Below are positions 26,293 to 37,427 of a stretch of 64,000 nt of DNA, piece by piece (within the stretch, counting starts at the first letter, position 1; each line of letters opens with the position of its first letter). Location: NCBI GenBank assembly GCA_030035585.1, contig CM057481.1:56429128-56493127 (forward strand). Reading direction: 5' to 3'. The position numbers and the translations under genes are program-made. This DNA is from Dugong dugon (taxonomy: Eukaryota; Chordata; Mammalia; Sirenia; Dugongidae). A model generated the notes under the pieces. That model was not told the origin of the DNA and did no database searches. It worked only from the letters and a program-made list of their open reading frames with translations.

Positions 26293-26801
26293 TGTCTTAG
26301 GCTGGATTCTCTAGAAGAGCAAAACCAGTGAAGCGCATATTTATAAACATATATACAGAGAGATTTATTTCAAGGAAATGGCTCATGAAGTTGTGGAGGC
26401 TGTCAGGTTCCCAAATGTGCGGGTCAGCCATCAGGCTTGAGGCTTCTTTTGACTCAGATGGTTGCAGGGGCTGATGAAGCCAAAATCGGCAAGTCAGACA
26501 GCAGGCTGCTGGCTCACAGGGCTGCAAGAGCTGGCAAATCCCCAAATCTGTAGGTCAGATGGTACACTGCTGGCTGGCTCACATCCCAAGAATCGAAGGT
26601 CAAAGAATGATGAGGATCCAGAGAGGGTGAGCCAGAACCACTATATATATAGTGGATGCAGGCCACACTCTCAATGAAACTCCCTTTTCAACTGATTGGC
26701 TGTTCACATCAGATCACAAAATGGAGGATGATAACACAATATATGCCAAACCACTGAGAATCATGGCCTAGCCAAGTTGACACATAACCTTAACCATCAC
26801 A
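26293..26801 (-). repeat. LTR type B (TGTGATGGTTAAGG start)
   Basis: On the minus strand it begins TGTGATGGTTAAGGTTATGT and ends AGAATCCAGCCTAAGACA. It has a CTATATATATAG stretch and an AAATAAATCTCTCTGT signal. The layout recalls ERVL/MLT2 LTRs. The same LTR occurs at 1-119. Confidence 0.78.
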
Positions 26802-26937
26802 CCAATCAAGTGGATCATCTGAGTTACAGACTTGGTTAGCCGTTTAAGAATGGGCACTTGCAGGAAATCGCTAATGTCTAATCCTTTTCATCTGACAGGG
26901 AATTTGATATTCAGTAGTATATTCTGGTGTTGATGGC

Positions 26938-27477
26938 TGTCATGGATTGAATTGTGTCCCTGAAAAATATGTGTCAACAAGGCTAGGCCATCATTTCCAG
27001 TATTGTGTGGTTGTCCTCCATTTTGTGATCTGACGTAATTGTTGTATGTGTTGTAAATCCTAATCTCTGCCTGTGGTTAATGAGCCAAGATTAGGTTATG
27101 TTAAAGAGGATTAGGGTAGGATACAACACCCTTACTCAGGACACAGCTCTTTTATGGTATCACCTGTTATTTTACAAGAGGTAAAAGGAGAGAGAAGCAA
27201 GATGAGAGAGAGGGACCTACTACCACCAAGAAAGAAGAGCTGGGAGTGGAGCACATCCTTTGAGCCCAGGGTCCCTGCACTGAGAAGCTCCTAGACCAAG
27301 GGGAGGTTCATGACAAAGATCTTCCTCCAGAGTCAACAGAGAGAGAAATCCTTTCCCTGGAGATAAGACTCTGAATTTGGACTTCTAGCTTCCTAAACTG
27401 TGAGAGAACAAATTTCTGTTTGTTCAAGTCATCCACTTGTTGTATTTCTCTTATAGCAACACTAGATAACTAAGACA
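26938..27477 (+). mobile_element. solo LTR, apparently an A/B mosaic
   Basis: Starts TGTCATGGATTGAATTGTGT and ends CACTAGATAACTAAGACA (type A borders). A perfect 5-bp duplication ATGGC flanks it at 26933-26937 and 27478-27482, which fixes the ends. Near 26969-27040 it carries a segment like type B (GGCTAGGCCAT, TCCTCCATTTTGTGATCTGA). Confidence 0.85.
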
Positions 27478-27971
27478 ATGGCTTTAAATCCAAAACCAAG
27501 GATGGCCAAGTAAATCAAAACTGTTACACCAACAAGCTTTTCTGGGAAAGAAGATGCTAGAGGAGAGTGTTTAAGTTGGAGCTGAAGAGAATTAATTGCT
27601 TTAAAAATAAAAAGAAAAGAAACATAAGTCCAAATCCTGCAAATTTTTTTCCACTTGGTTCTTGTACTCATCATTCAGGACTTCTTTAGGTGGTCCTCCT
27701 GAACTGTACCTCAGGTTAGATTCTCCTGCTAGCTGATCCTGCAACCACACATCACTCTCCCATTATGATCTTCAGAATGCATTAATTTGATGTCTTTTGT
27801 AATGTCTCACTTTTCCCATAGAGTACAATGGCAGCAATTTATCTGTTTCAGCACTCACTCCCTAGTACTAGACATGTATCCTAATTATAATTATTGGTTC
27901 ACTTCCTGTATATCCTATCAGGGAACACTCTATGATGGCAGGGACCACATCTCGTTGGCTTCTATATTCCT
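27478..27971. other. unassigned intronic sequence
   Basis: No gene or clear element. Confidence 0.5.
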
Positions 27972-28179
27972 AAAAAAACAGTTGTCACTGGCTTGAATCA
28001 GACTCATAGTGACCCCATGTGTGTCAGAGTAGAACAGTGCTCATGGGGTTGTCAATGGCTTATTTTTTGGAAGTAGATCACCAAGCCTTTCTTCTGAGGC
28101 ACCTCTGGGTGGACTTGAACATCCAACATTTTGGTTAACAGCCAAGAGTGTTAACTGTTTGCAATACCCAGCGATTCCT
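27972..28179 (-). repeat. AfroSINE, type with GAGGCACCTCTGGGTGG block
   Basis: AAAAAAACAGTTGTCACTGG, GGCACCTCTGGGTGGACTTG and a head ending CAGCGATTCCTC. Confidence 0.88.
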
Positions 28180-28190
28180 CTTTATCCCTA

Positions 28191-28403
28191 AAACCGAAAA
28201 ATGAAACCCATTGCCATGGAGTTGATTCTGACTCATAGCAACCCTTTAGGACAGAGTGGAATTGCCTCATAGGGTTTCCAAGGCTGTACATCTTTACGGA
28301 AGCAGACTATCACATCTTTCTCCCATGGAGCAGCCAGTGGGTTTGAACCAACCAATTTTGCGGTTAGTTGTCGAGTGCTTAACTATTGTGCCACCAGGGC
28401 TCC
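28191..28403 (-). repeat. AfroSINE, part of a composite insertion
   Basis: Complete element from the A-rich tail with ATGAAACCCATTGCC to GCCACCAGGGCTCC. An 11-bp duplication CTTTATCCCTA lies at 28180-28190; its partner is not directly at the end but at 28446-28455 (one base offset), after the inverted fragment at 28404-28445. Confidence 0.9.
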
Positions 28404-28445
28404 TTTTCTATGAGTCGATTTGGAATTGACTCAACAGCAAGGGGC
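28404..28445 (+). repeat. inverted AfroSINE tail fragment
   Basis: CTATGAGTCGATTTGGAATT then GACTCAACAGCAAGGGG is a SINE 3' tail in the opposite orientation to its neighbour, inside the same target duplication. Confidence 0.8.
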
Positions 28446-28455
28446 CTTTATCCCT

Positions 28456-29354
28456 AGTGCCTTGTAAAATGCAAGGCACTGACACATTTTCTAGATGATT
28501 GAATATTAGAAGGAAGGACAAAAGGGAGAAACAGAGAGAAGGAAGGAAGAGAAGGAGTGAGAGGAGAGAGAGAAAGAAATAAAAGAGAAGAAAGATCGGA
28601 AGATAAACTAGTTTTCCTTTGGGAACATACCTGACTATCCAAAATATCCACTATGTAGTCTTTTCAGAGGATGAACCCAAATGATCAATGTAGCTTTGGC
28701 AAGAAGTGACCTTCTAATATACCTTCCAGAAAAATCAACTTGGAAACTTTGGTTTGGGGTAGAGCCAAAATGTACAAAAGAACAGCTTTTTATTCTAAGT
28801 GAAATGACTTAAAATGAAAGAGCAATTAAGAGCAACCACAAGGCAACTGCAGGGTTCATTAATAGCAAGGCCAGGATATTACCTGCTTACAGTAGAGGGT
28901 AACTTCTGGAGGGAATGAATAAAACGTGATTAAAGAATGTTAAGACTGATGTGCTCCCTTTCTTTAAAAGTTGTAACATGCAAGAGAAATTACAGAATTT
29001 TTTTTTTTGAGATTCACTTTTATAAGACTTCTTGATCAAAGCACTATAAATAGCTCTCCTGGAATCTGCTGTAGTAGATGTCAGAAATGCATATTTAAGG
29101 CTGCGTTAAAAATGCTTTATTGACCCAATGGACTGGAAAGAGGCTGCAAGCATCTTTGTAAGTCATTGACAGGACAGACACTAATGACTGTTTAAGCTTG
29201 TTTTGGTTGAGGGGGGCAAAATGGCTGCTTGATGTGTTTATGTTCGAGATTAAACAAATTACGATCCCCCCCTCCCAGGGCTCTGGGGTATGTAAAGGAC
29301 AGACACACGTAGGAAAAAAAGGAACAAATTCTGGCCAGGACAGCCATGTTTGAA
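28456..29354. other. unassigned intronic sequence with a purine-rich tract
   Basis: GA-rich simple sequence at about 28500-28600. Otherwise nothing I can name. Confidence 0.5.
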
Positions 29355-29605
29355 ACAGTATAGCATCATAATGGGTAAGATCATAGGTTCTAGAGCCAGA
29401 CCGCCAAGAATCAAATCCTGGATCTGCTGTTTCCTGTTATTTTCAATTCTATACCTCAGTGTTCTCATTTCTAAAATGTGGGTAATAATAGCATCAACTT
29501 CACAGGATTGTTTTTCAAAATAAATGGCTATGAAAATTCAATAAGTATCTGCAGAGTGATTATAATAATACTTGGTTCACAGTAGGCACTAAAAGGTATT
29601 CTAAT
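29355..29605 (+). repeat. MIR
   Basis: ACAGTATAGCATCATAATGG, TTCTAGAGCCAGACCGCCAA, then CTCAGTGTTCTCATTTCTAA and TTCACAGTAGGCACTAAAAG: nearly full length. Confidence 0.85.
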
Positions 29606-29928
29606 GTTACTATTACAATCATCACCTTTGACGAGATCAGGTCTTTTGGTGGGCAAAAATGTGACTCTTCTCAATTCTTCCCATTTCTCACCAACATGGA
29701 CCATTCCACATACCCATCTCCCTACTCTCACCCTAGGCCAATGACTAGAAAGCTATATTTAGACCTCACTGTCTTCCTAAAATAAGATTGCTATAAATGA
29801 GGTACTACCACAAAAAACTAAAAATCTACCCCCTAGATTTCTCCTTTTTTTATTTATTTGTAGGAAAAAATGGCTTATATATTGGATATACTGAAACTCT
29901 ACAGCAGAAATCATGATTAATAACTGCT

Positions 29929-30130
29929 TTGTTGTTGTGTGCTGTTGAGTCAATTCTGACTGACAGTGACCCTATAGGACAGAGGAGAACTTCCCCATGA
30001 GGTTTCCTAGGCTGTAATCTTTACAGGAGCAGATCGTCAGGTCTTTTCTCCCAAGGAGCGACTGGTGGGTTTGAATCGCCAGTCTTTTGGTTAGCAGCTG
30101 AGTGCTTAAGTATTGCACCACCAGGGCTCC
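29929..30130 (-). repeat. AfroSINE with 12-bp target duplication
   Basis: TTGTTGTTGTGTGCTGTTGA to CACCACCAGGGCTCC. TTAATAACTGCT is repeated exactly at 29917-29928 and 30131-30142. Confidence 0.95.
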
Positions 30131-30142
30131 TTAATAACTGCT

Positions 30143-30631
30143 CTAACCACATGGAAATAAATTCCATACAAAGATTCACCAATGAGCCTATAGGAACATC
30201 CTTGATTCTGTACTGCTCTTTATATACTGTACCAAACTTCTACTGTTTTCCAGGCAGGAATGTTTTGGACACCATTAGTGAGGGGGACCCATGGAATAGC
30301 TTCAACATCAGACTTGCCTGGGAATTTTTGTTTAAAATCAGGCTGAGAACATAACATCTCTAAGCTTCTATTATCTGCCCCCAAATTTGCTTGTGTCATC
30401 TGGACTCACCTTAAATACACTGCAAATTAATGCATTCTGAGACATGATTTACTGTCCAGTAGGGAAAACCAGTCAAAGGCTGGGTGGCCGCTGAGCGAAC
30501 TGAAGAGGGGTTTTAGACCTCAAAGTGGTACATTCACCAGGATGTCAGTGCAAGTCTCTGGCAACTGAGTCTCAGCATCAGTGCCCTTGAGCTTGCCTGG
30601 GCTATAGCCTAAAATAAATAAGTCACATTTT
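30143..30631. other. unassigned intronic sequence
   Basis: No gene or clear repeat. Confidence 0.5.
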
Positions 30632-30836
30632 ATTCCCTGGGTGGCACAAATGGTTAAGTGCTGGGCTACTAACTGTCAGGTTGGCAGTTCAAATACACCC
30701 AGAGGCACCTCAGAAGAAAGACCTGGCAATCTACTTTGGAAAGATCACAACCATTAAGCACAGTTCTACTCTGAAACACATGGGGTTACCATGAGTCAGA
30801 ATCGATTTGATGGTAACTCTCTTTTTTTTTTTTTTT
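30632..30836 (+). repeat. AfroSINE, type with AGAGGCACCTCAGAAGAAAG block
   Basis: Head TTCCCTGGGTGGCACAAATG, tail ATGAGTCAGAATCGATTTGA, ending in a T-run at 30822-30836. Confidence 0.9.
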
Positions 30837-31198
30837 AATTAATGTAACTAGGGCTAGAGTTGAAATAAGGCTTAGAAAAATAGCTATGCTTACCTTTCCA
30901 CTCTAGGGTCAACATTCTCAATCTAAACGCCTCTTTGGTCTTCCCCAACCCTATGCTTAAACCAAGACCACTAGTTCAGCTGGGAAATAGTTTATCAGGT
31001 TTTCCTTCTCCAATGCTGACCTTCAAGGCTGGGAGCTAGATGGAAACAGTTTCTAGAAAAAAGACATGCAACTCTATTTTATATGAGCAACTTCTCTGGC
31101 TATATTAATTTTTCTAAAATTATATGAAACACTGTAATAAAATGTTGAATTAATATTTAAATGAAATTTCAAATAACATCATTTGGGATACTAGTTAG

Positions 31199-31414
31199 GG
31201 AGCCTTGGTGGCATGGTGATTAAGTGCTTGGCTGTTAATCAAAAGATTGGTGGTTTGAACTCACCACCTGCTCTGCGGGAAAAAGATGGGGCAGTCTGTT
31301 TCCATAAAGATTACCACCTAGGAAATCCTACGGGGCAATTCTACTCTGTCCTATCAGGTCACTATGAATTGGAATCCACTCCACGGCAATAGGTTTGGTG
31401 TTTTGGTTTTGGGT
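31199..31414 (+). repeat. AfroSINE with target duplication
   Basis: GGGAGCCTTGGTGGCATGGT to GGTTTGGTGTTTTGGTTTTG. TACTAGTTAGGG (31189-31200) is repeated as TACTAGTTGGG (31415-31425). Confidence 0.92.
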
Positions 31415-31425
31415 TACTAGTTGGG

Positions 31426-31590
31426 TGACTGGAGCAAGTTATAGTCTCTCTAAGCCCTGCTCCCACGTAAGTAAAACAGGGATAATGGTACCGAGGTCTA
31501 AAAGATGTTGTGAGAATTAGGATAGTATATGAAAAGTAATTAATACACCGACCAGCACATAGCGGGTACACTGTAAATAAGAGCTGCCAT
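31426..31590 (+). repeat. MIR
   Basis: GAGCAAGTTATAGTCTCTCT then AAAACAGGGATAATGGTACC and CAGCACATAGCGGGTACACT. Confidence 0.65.
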
Positions 31591-32599
31591 TCTTCATAAT
31601 ATTTTTAACATTAAAAAAAAAAAGTGAAACCCAGTTTCAAAGACAACCATGAAGGAAATTACATTTTGACATGAGTGTTGATGGAAAAATAGAATTCTGA
31701 AAGGTTGGAAAACTGGGACATTCACCTTTCAGATCCTAGATCCCTCCTGTCCAAGGCTCCGAAGGTCCAAACTGAATTCCATGGCTGGTGGTCTAATGTG
31801 CTCTTACACAGCATCCTTGCCTTCTCTACTCTCAACTCTTTCTTCATTTTTGTTCCCTTGTTTCTTCTGGACATTTACTTAATGGCATACAAGCAGGAAT
31901 GCACTCTGAGAAGTAAGCCCAACAATAATCATGAACTTTTTTATTCTCTTCAAATGAGATTCTTCTATTATCCTTCGTTGACAAGTGTAATGGATGCCAA
32001 AAGGAACATGGGTGGTGATTATACACAAACTCCTTTATGAAAACAAAAGCACAGCTAACAACATCAAGCAGGCAACGTGCTGACTCCGAATCCATCACCT
32101 CTAAAAACCATAACTATTTTACGACCTTTTTCTCTCCAGGACAACAAAAACCATGCCCACAGAACAACATTCCTCAGTTGGCTAAGAAACAACAATTCAA
32201 AGATTAAGATAAAATTCAACATACTCAGGGAAGAAGTGGCTATGAAATACTATCCTCTCAGAAATGGCATTCTCACTATAGGGGCAGAGGCCCACCAGGG
32301 GGTCCTCTTGCTGACTCACATACTGATCTTAAACTGCCAAGTCCTCACTTTGATACCTACGGGCAAACCACCCAAAAATGCATAGATAATAGATTTTGCT
32401 TCCAGTTGTGGGCTAATTACTAGAAACTCCCTAAGGGAATTATTAAGCACTATGAAAATTTGTTATACAAACATGAAAATTGGTATTTTGTTAGTATCTA
32501 CTGAGTTGTCTAAGGACCATGTAAGAGTTCTGTAAGGAGGTGGTCTCTACAGTATCAATGGCTGGGATATTTTTAAATCCCAGAAGGTCCATTAGTGGG
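31591..32599. other. unassigned intronic sequence
   Basis: Open frames of about 100 codons at 31705-32040 and 32077-32385 show no family motif, signal or splice context, and I do not call them genes. Confidence 0.5.
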
Positions 32600-32880
32600 A
32601 GGATGGTTAACAGCATAGTGTTTCAGATTGGATTTTGGAGCCACACTAACTAGGTTTATAATTCTTTCTCTATTCTTTATTACCTGTATTGACCTCAGGA
32701 AAGTCATTTAACCTCTCTATTCTCAGTTTTCTCATCTGTAAAATGGGGGAAACAATAGTACATTCCTTATAAATTTGTTTTGAGAATGAACGAGTGAACA
32801 CAGGCAAAGCACTTAGCATAGGGCCTGAAGTGTAAGAACAATGTAAGAGATTGCTATCAGCACCGTTACTGTTATCATTG
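32600..32880 (+). repeat. MIR
   Basis: TTCTCAGTTTTCTCATCTGT, AAAATGGGGGAAACAATAGT and CTTAGCATAGGGCCTGAAGT. Confidence 0.85.
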
Positions 32881-32896
32881 TTAGCTATGGCAGCCA

Positions 32897-33106
32897 CTGT
32901 CATTGATGTATGCCACTGAGTTGATTTTGACTCAGAGCCACACTATGTGACAGAGTAGAACAGTCCCATAGGGCTTTCTTGGCTGTAATCTTTACGGAAG
33001 CAGATCTCCAGGTCTTTTTCCTGCAGAATGGCTGGGTGGGTTCAAACTGCCAACCTTTTAGTCAGCAGCCCAGCACTTAACTGTTTGTGCCACCAGGTCC
33101 CCTTCG
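32897..33106 (-). repeat. AfroSINE with 9-bp target duplication
   Basis: TATGCCACTGAGTTGATTTT to GCCACCAGGTCCCC. TGGCAGCCA is repeated at 32888-32896 and 33107-33115. Confidence 0.93.
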
Positions 33107-33295
33107 TGGCAGCCATTAAGGGCTGCTAAGTGACCTTCTCTGGCTTTCCAACCCCAGGTTTATGGTAGCTCCTGGCCTCCTTGTAAGAGGTGGGGCCATG
33201 TTACTGTTTCCAGTCAACTGTGTAGGAATGAAAAGTGGTATTTGCACTTTCGTACCTAACTGCCGGCAAGACCCTCCAGGGCTGTCTTCCCACTG

Positions 33296-33334
33296 GTGTG
33301 GCAACCAGCAATGTTGTGTGGCAACCAGCAATGT
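33296..33334. repeat. 20-bp tandem duplication
   Basis: GTGTGGCAACCAGCAATGTT occurs twice in immediate succession, with small edge differences. Confidence 0.85.
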
Positions 33335-33340
33335 TTTACA

Positions 33341-34246
33341 TTAGGAGTCAGAAAAGTTTGTTTGTAAACGTCCAAATAGTAAATATTTTCAGCTTTATGG
33401 GTAGTTTGGTCTCTGTGTTGTAGCACGAAAGCAGTCATAGACAATATGTAAATAAAAGAATGTGGCTGTGTTCCAATAAAATTTTATTAATGGAAACCGA
33501 AACTTCAAATTCATATAATTCTTGTATGCCACAAATAATAATAATAATTCTTCTTCTTCTCCTTTTCTCAGCCATTTAAAAACATAAAAACCATTTTTGA
33601 AGAACACCAAAGACACAAGGAAAGTATTAGCCCAAGAGACAGAAAGGGCCACATAAACAAGAAACTTCATCAGCCTGAGACCAGAAGAACTAGATGGTGC
33701 CCGGCTACCACCAATGACTGCCCTCACAGGGAATACAACAGAGAGTCCCTGATGGAGCAGGAAAAAGGTGGGGTGCAGAACTCAAATTCTAGTAAGAAGA
33801 CCAGACTTAATGGTCTGACTGAGACTGGAGGAACCCCAGAAAGCACAGCCCCCGGATTCTCTATCAGCCCAGAACTAAAAGAATTTCTGAGGCCAACTCT
33901 TCAGACAGGGATTGGACTGGACTGTGGGACATAAAGTGATACTTGTGAGGAGTGTGCCTCTTAGCTCAAGTAGATTCAAGAGACTAAATGGGCAGCTTCT
34001 GTCCGGAGGTGAGATGGGAAGGCAGAGAGGGTTAGGAGATGGTTGAATGGACATGGGGAATTAGGGTGGAAAGGAGGAGTGTGCCATCACAGCACGGGGA
34101 GAGCAATTAGGGTCACATAACAATGTATGTTATAAACTTCTGTAGAAAAAAATAAATAAAAAACATTCTTAACTCATGGGCTACACAAAAACAGATGGAT
34201 AGCTTCAACTGACCCATGGGCCATAGTCTGCTGACCCTTATTTTAG
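33341..34246 (-). mobile_element. MER5A-like DNA transposon split by an L1 fragment
   Basis: The first part (33341-33590) shows AATAGTAAATATTTTCAGCT, TTGTAGCACGAAAGCAGTCA and GTGTTCCAATAAAATTTTAT. The second (about 34180-34246) shows GACCCATGGGCCATAGTCTG followed by CTGACCC. The L1 3' end at 33592-34167 lies between. Strand is my best guess. Confidence 0.75.
33592..34167 (+). mobile_element. 5'-truncated L1, 3' UTR only
   Basis: AACACCAAAGACACAAGGAA through ACCAGAAGAACTAGATGGTG to an A-rich end. It is the complement of the 3' UTR of the antisense L1 at 39637-40250, so both belong to one family. AAAAACAT at 33578-33585 recurs near the 3' end (about 34160-34168), a probable target duplication. 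Confidence 0.9.
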
Positions 34247-36079
34247 ATGGTGGCTTTTCCATGGTGCTAGTCCCTGAATAACTGTTACAGTCAAAGTCCC
34301 GCTGTTGAACCACAATAGGGATGTTGTTTAATCAAGAAATAAATCTTTGTTGTTTTAAGCCAATGAAAATGAGGAACTGTTTTTTGCTGCAGCTTAACAG
34401 CATGTAGTAATATATTAGCCTGATCTGACTAATGTATTATTCTTTAAGATGGTGAAGGTAAAAGAAGTACATTATTCCCTTAAGAGTATTTAAGTAACTT
34501 CTATAAATATGTTTAATGATAACTATGGGGTGGAGCCACCTCCACAGCTTTCACCATGTGACATATAGTCTTTCAAATACATTCCTTCCTTCTCAGCGTC
34601 TAGCTCTTATCCAACCTACAAGTCTTATCCAACCTACAAGTCTGGTGGTAGTTATCTTGGTATTTTATTGGTTTAGCTGAGAGATAATAATAAAAGTATC
34701 TATTTATATTATGAGATTGTACATCCCATCCATAGCCAGATAGATCAGAAAACACACATTTAGGGGAAGAGAAGGCAAACAGAAACTCTGATTAGTGTTA
34801 CACATAGTAGAAGTCATTAACTATGACTCAGGTAGAAAAACTTACAACTTCTCTTTCTGACCGAAATGACAATTTAATAGTATTTTTGACTCTACCAAGT
34901 TACATCTAGCGTCCAGAGGCACTGAAAGGGACTGTTTATCAAGATGATAAACAAGCCTTCATTTCTCCCTGCCTGCACGGATGTGATCAGAAGTCTAAGG
35001 CCATCCAAATTCACTACGTCTGGCCACCAGGGGGACATGAAGCTATCTGGGACCATCTATGCTTGAACTGAGCTTCACTTAGTGGACCTTCTGTGAGCAG
35101 GTCAGCACTAATGGAGGCATGTTTGCATGAATGCTTGAGCACTGGGGCATTCAGTGTGGACTCTGGGGGCTAAGGGAAGTGTGTTAGACATAGAGAAACC
35201 CTGCTCTCTGGGAATCTCATAATCACTCATTTCAAATGGCCTCTGGGTTGGGTAGCTATTGTAAAGCAGCCTGGGTACATTCTCAACATGCGAGCAATGT
35301 AGAATGAGGTTTGGGACGGGGAAACATAAGGACTGTAAGTGATTGCTCGTATTGTTACTATTATTATTGTTAGCTGTGGCAGTCATTAATGCCATTAGTC
35401 ATTTCTACTCTGTGGTAGATCCCTGTTCTTTCTGCCTGCCCAGCAAACAATCCCACTGGTGGCTACATCTGGGTTTTCCTTGGGGAACCAGTGGCATCTT
35501 TTCCTAATTCTCAGTTCATGGAATTGTGTTGGTACTGGTTTTACCCCTGCTCCAGGGAAAGTCATAAAAGTCAAGACTCACTATTTGGAACATGCCATCT
35601 CTATGGACCAAGTGACTGCTACAAGGACTGCTACCTGACCCCAGCCATACACCATGAGATCCAACTGTAAAATATTTATTATTGGGGAAATATAATTTTT
35701 TTCTTTAAGTGTTGTTGATGAAAGGATGTAAGTCTAGTGCTTGTCACTATATTCCAGCATCAGATGGAAAAGCCTACAAGCGAATGCAGTCAACACAGAA
35801 GAAAGTCCAGAAGAGAGGTGGAGCACTGCCTGACAATACGGTTTGCTAACTTGATGCAGCTGTGCCTGAAGCTGGATGCTGAACTTTCATCAATACATAC
35901 CTTTTTGTTCTGATTGAGATTGAAATAGATTTTCTGCTACTCGCAATATAAAGAGTCACGAAGTGCAGGTTATACCAAGTGAAGATTCTCTGTACTTATC
36001 TTTCCTTATTTTCTATAAATATTTGTTATATGCAGAACCCTCTTCTAGGTTCCAAAGTTTGATCAGACATGGTCCTGTC
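34247..36079. other. unassigned intronic sequence
   Basis: An 18-bp unit (AGTCTTATCCAACCTACA) is tandemly repeated at about 34603-34640. I see no gene. A MIR-like 3' end may lie near 35340-35400. Confidence 0.5.
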
Positions 36080-36880
36080 TCACATGGAACTTCCTCAGAG
36101 AAGTCTTACTTAACATTTCTAATTAGGTCACTCACACCCACCTCCACCATCGGGACTCCCACCATCTGATCTTCTCAACCTCAGGACATTCACAATTTCA
36201 GTTTCATGTATGTTGGGCAAATAGTTTTATGTTTATTTCTCTAATAAGTAATAAGCTCCATAAGGTAGGGGTCATTTCTGTGTTCACTGATCATTTTATC
36301 CTGAGAGCCAAGCATAATGTCTGCCTGTGAAAATCACTACTGCCAACTCAATACTTATTCTCTCCTCTTTGCATAGAGCTACAACAGTAAACTGGATCAC
36401 AGTGGCCATATGCTTACACATTAAAAAAAATTTTTTCCATCCTGCTTATAACTGTGGACGGAACATGACACACTTCTTGTTAATGGGATATAAATGAAAA
36501 TTTGCTGAAGCTATCTAGGAAGACTTTGCTTTCCTAACTATGTCACTTCCTGTTCAACACTATTGGTTTCTTCCTGCCTGAAATACAGGCTTGATGGCTG
36601 GAGCTAGAGTAGCTATTTTTTGCTAATGAGAGAAAGGAAGGTCAAAGAAAAAGGCCAAGAGAGTCACAGAGGCTTTAGCCATGACAGTGTCGGGCCACTG
36701 AGCCAATGTCATCAACTCTCTACCTCCAGACTTTCTATTGACTGTGATAAAAAATTAGCTGCCAATTTGTTTAACCCATCATTCCATTGAAGTTGCTATT
36801 ACAAACACAATCCTGATACACTGGCACATGTTAGGATTTTAATAAATACTTGTAAAATGTATGAACAAATAAAAGGAAGG
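36080..36880 (+). repeat. L2 split by an older insertion
   Basis: L2 3' sequence (CACATGGAACTTCCTCAGAG ... AATAAGCTCCATAAGGTAGG) runs to about 36322. The typical end (TGGCACATGTTAGGATTTTA, then AATAAATACTTGTAAAATGT) appears at 36822-36880. The roughly 500 bp between look LTR-like but I cannot name them. Confidence 0.6.
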
Positions 36881-37129
36881 AAGAGTCACTGCCTTTAGAG
36901 ATCTAGTCAGAGAATTAAGACACAGGGGAAAAAAATCAATTTTTCAAAGTAGAAAGTAATAAATGTCATGGCAGTGTATTGAAATCAAGTAAGATTTGTT
37001 AGAGTAGAAGTGTTTGATTCAGGTCTTTTGAAGATCCTTTAAGGATGATTTTTGTTCATGTGTTGATGGAGAATGGGCATTTTCAGCAGAAGGAACAAGT
37101 TGGCAAATACCCAAGGATGGGGTCTGTGA

Positions 37130-37427
37130 TGAACCCCTAGGGCCTTGCATGGCCCACGTAGTGGGTTGAATTGTTGTTATTGTTGTTAGGTGCCATCGAG
37201 TCGATCCGACTCATAGGGACCCTATCGGACAGAGTAGAACTGCCCCATAGGGTTTCCAAGGAGCAGCTGGTGGATGTGAACTGCCGACATTTTCGTTAGC
37301 AGCTGAGCTCTTAACCACTAAGCCACCAGGGCTCCATGGGTTCAATAGCATCCACCAAAAATTCATGTTCACCCAGAACTTTAGAATGTGACCCTGTCTG
37401 GAAATAAGGTCTTTGCAGATGTAATTA
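37130..37427 (+). repeat. MLT1-like LTR fragment with SINE insertion
   Basis: GTGGGTTGAATTG, then after the SINE CCAAAAATTCATGTTCACCC, AATGTGACCCTGTCTGGAAA and GGTCTTTGCAGATGTAATTA. Confidence 0.65.
37172..37336 (-). repeat. AfroSINE, short type, with RTE-like TTGTTAGGTGCC tail
   Basis: TTGTTATTGTTGTTAGGTGC to GCCACCAGGGCTCCA. TGGGTTGAAT (37162-37171) and TGGGTTCAAT (37337-37346) flank it. The tail extension matches the RTE end CACCTAACAACAA. Confidence 0.93.

Larger units (their letters stand above)
24170..26801 (-). mobile_element. MaLR/ERVL-like LTR retrotransposon with two unlike LTRs
   Basis: Read on the minus strand: LTR at 26293-26801, internal region at 24579-26292, LTR at 24170-24578. 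The internal start TTTGGTACCAACAGTGAGG followed by ACAAATACC and GTGGAAGTGG resembles MaLR internal sequence as I remember it. The region before the downstream LTR reads GGGGGACCAGAGGATGGA, a purine-rich tract. No gag or pol frame survives, as is usual for MaLR. Flanks are CCAAA (24165-24169) and CCAAT (26802-26806), a possible imperfect 5-bp duplication. The two LTRs are not of one family (see findings). Confidence 0.7.

Noticed and set aside
31705..32385. Two open frames just over 100 codons
   Set aside because: No homology that I recognise, no splice or promoter context, ordinary intronic composition.
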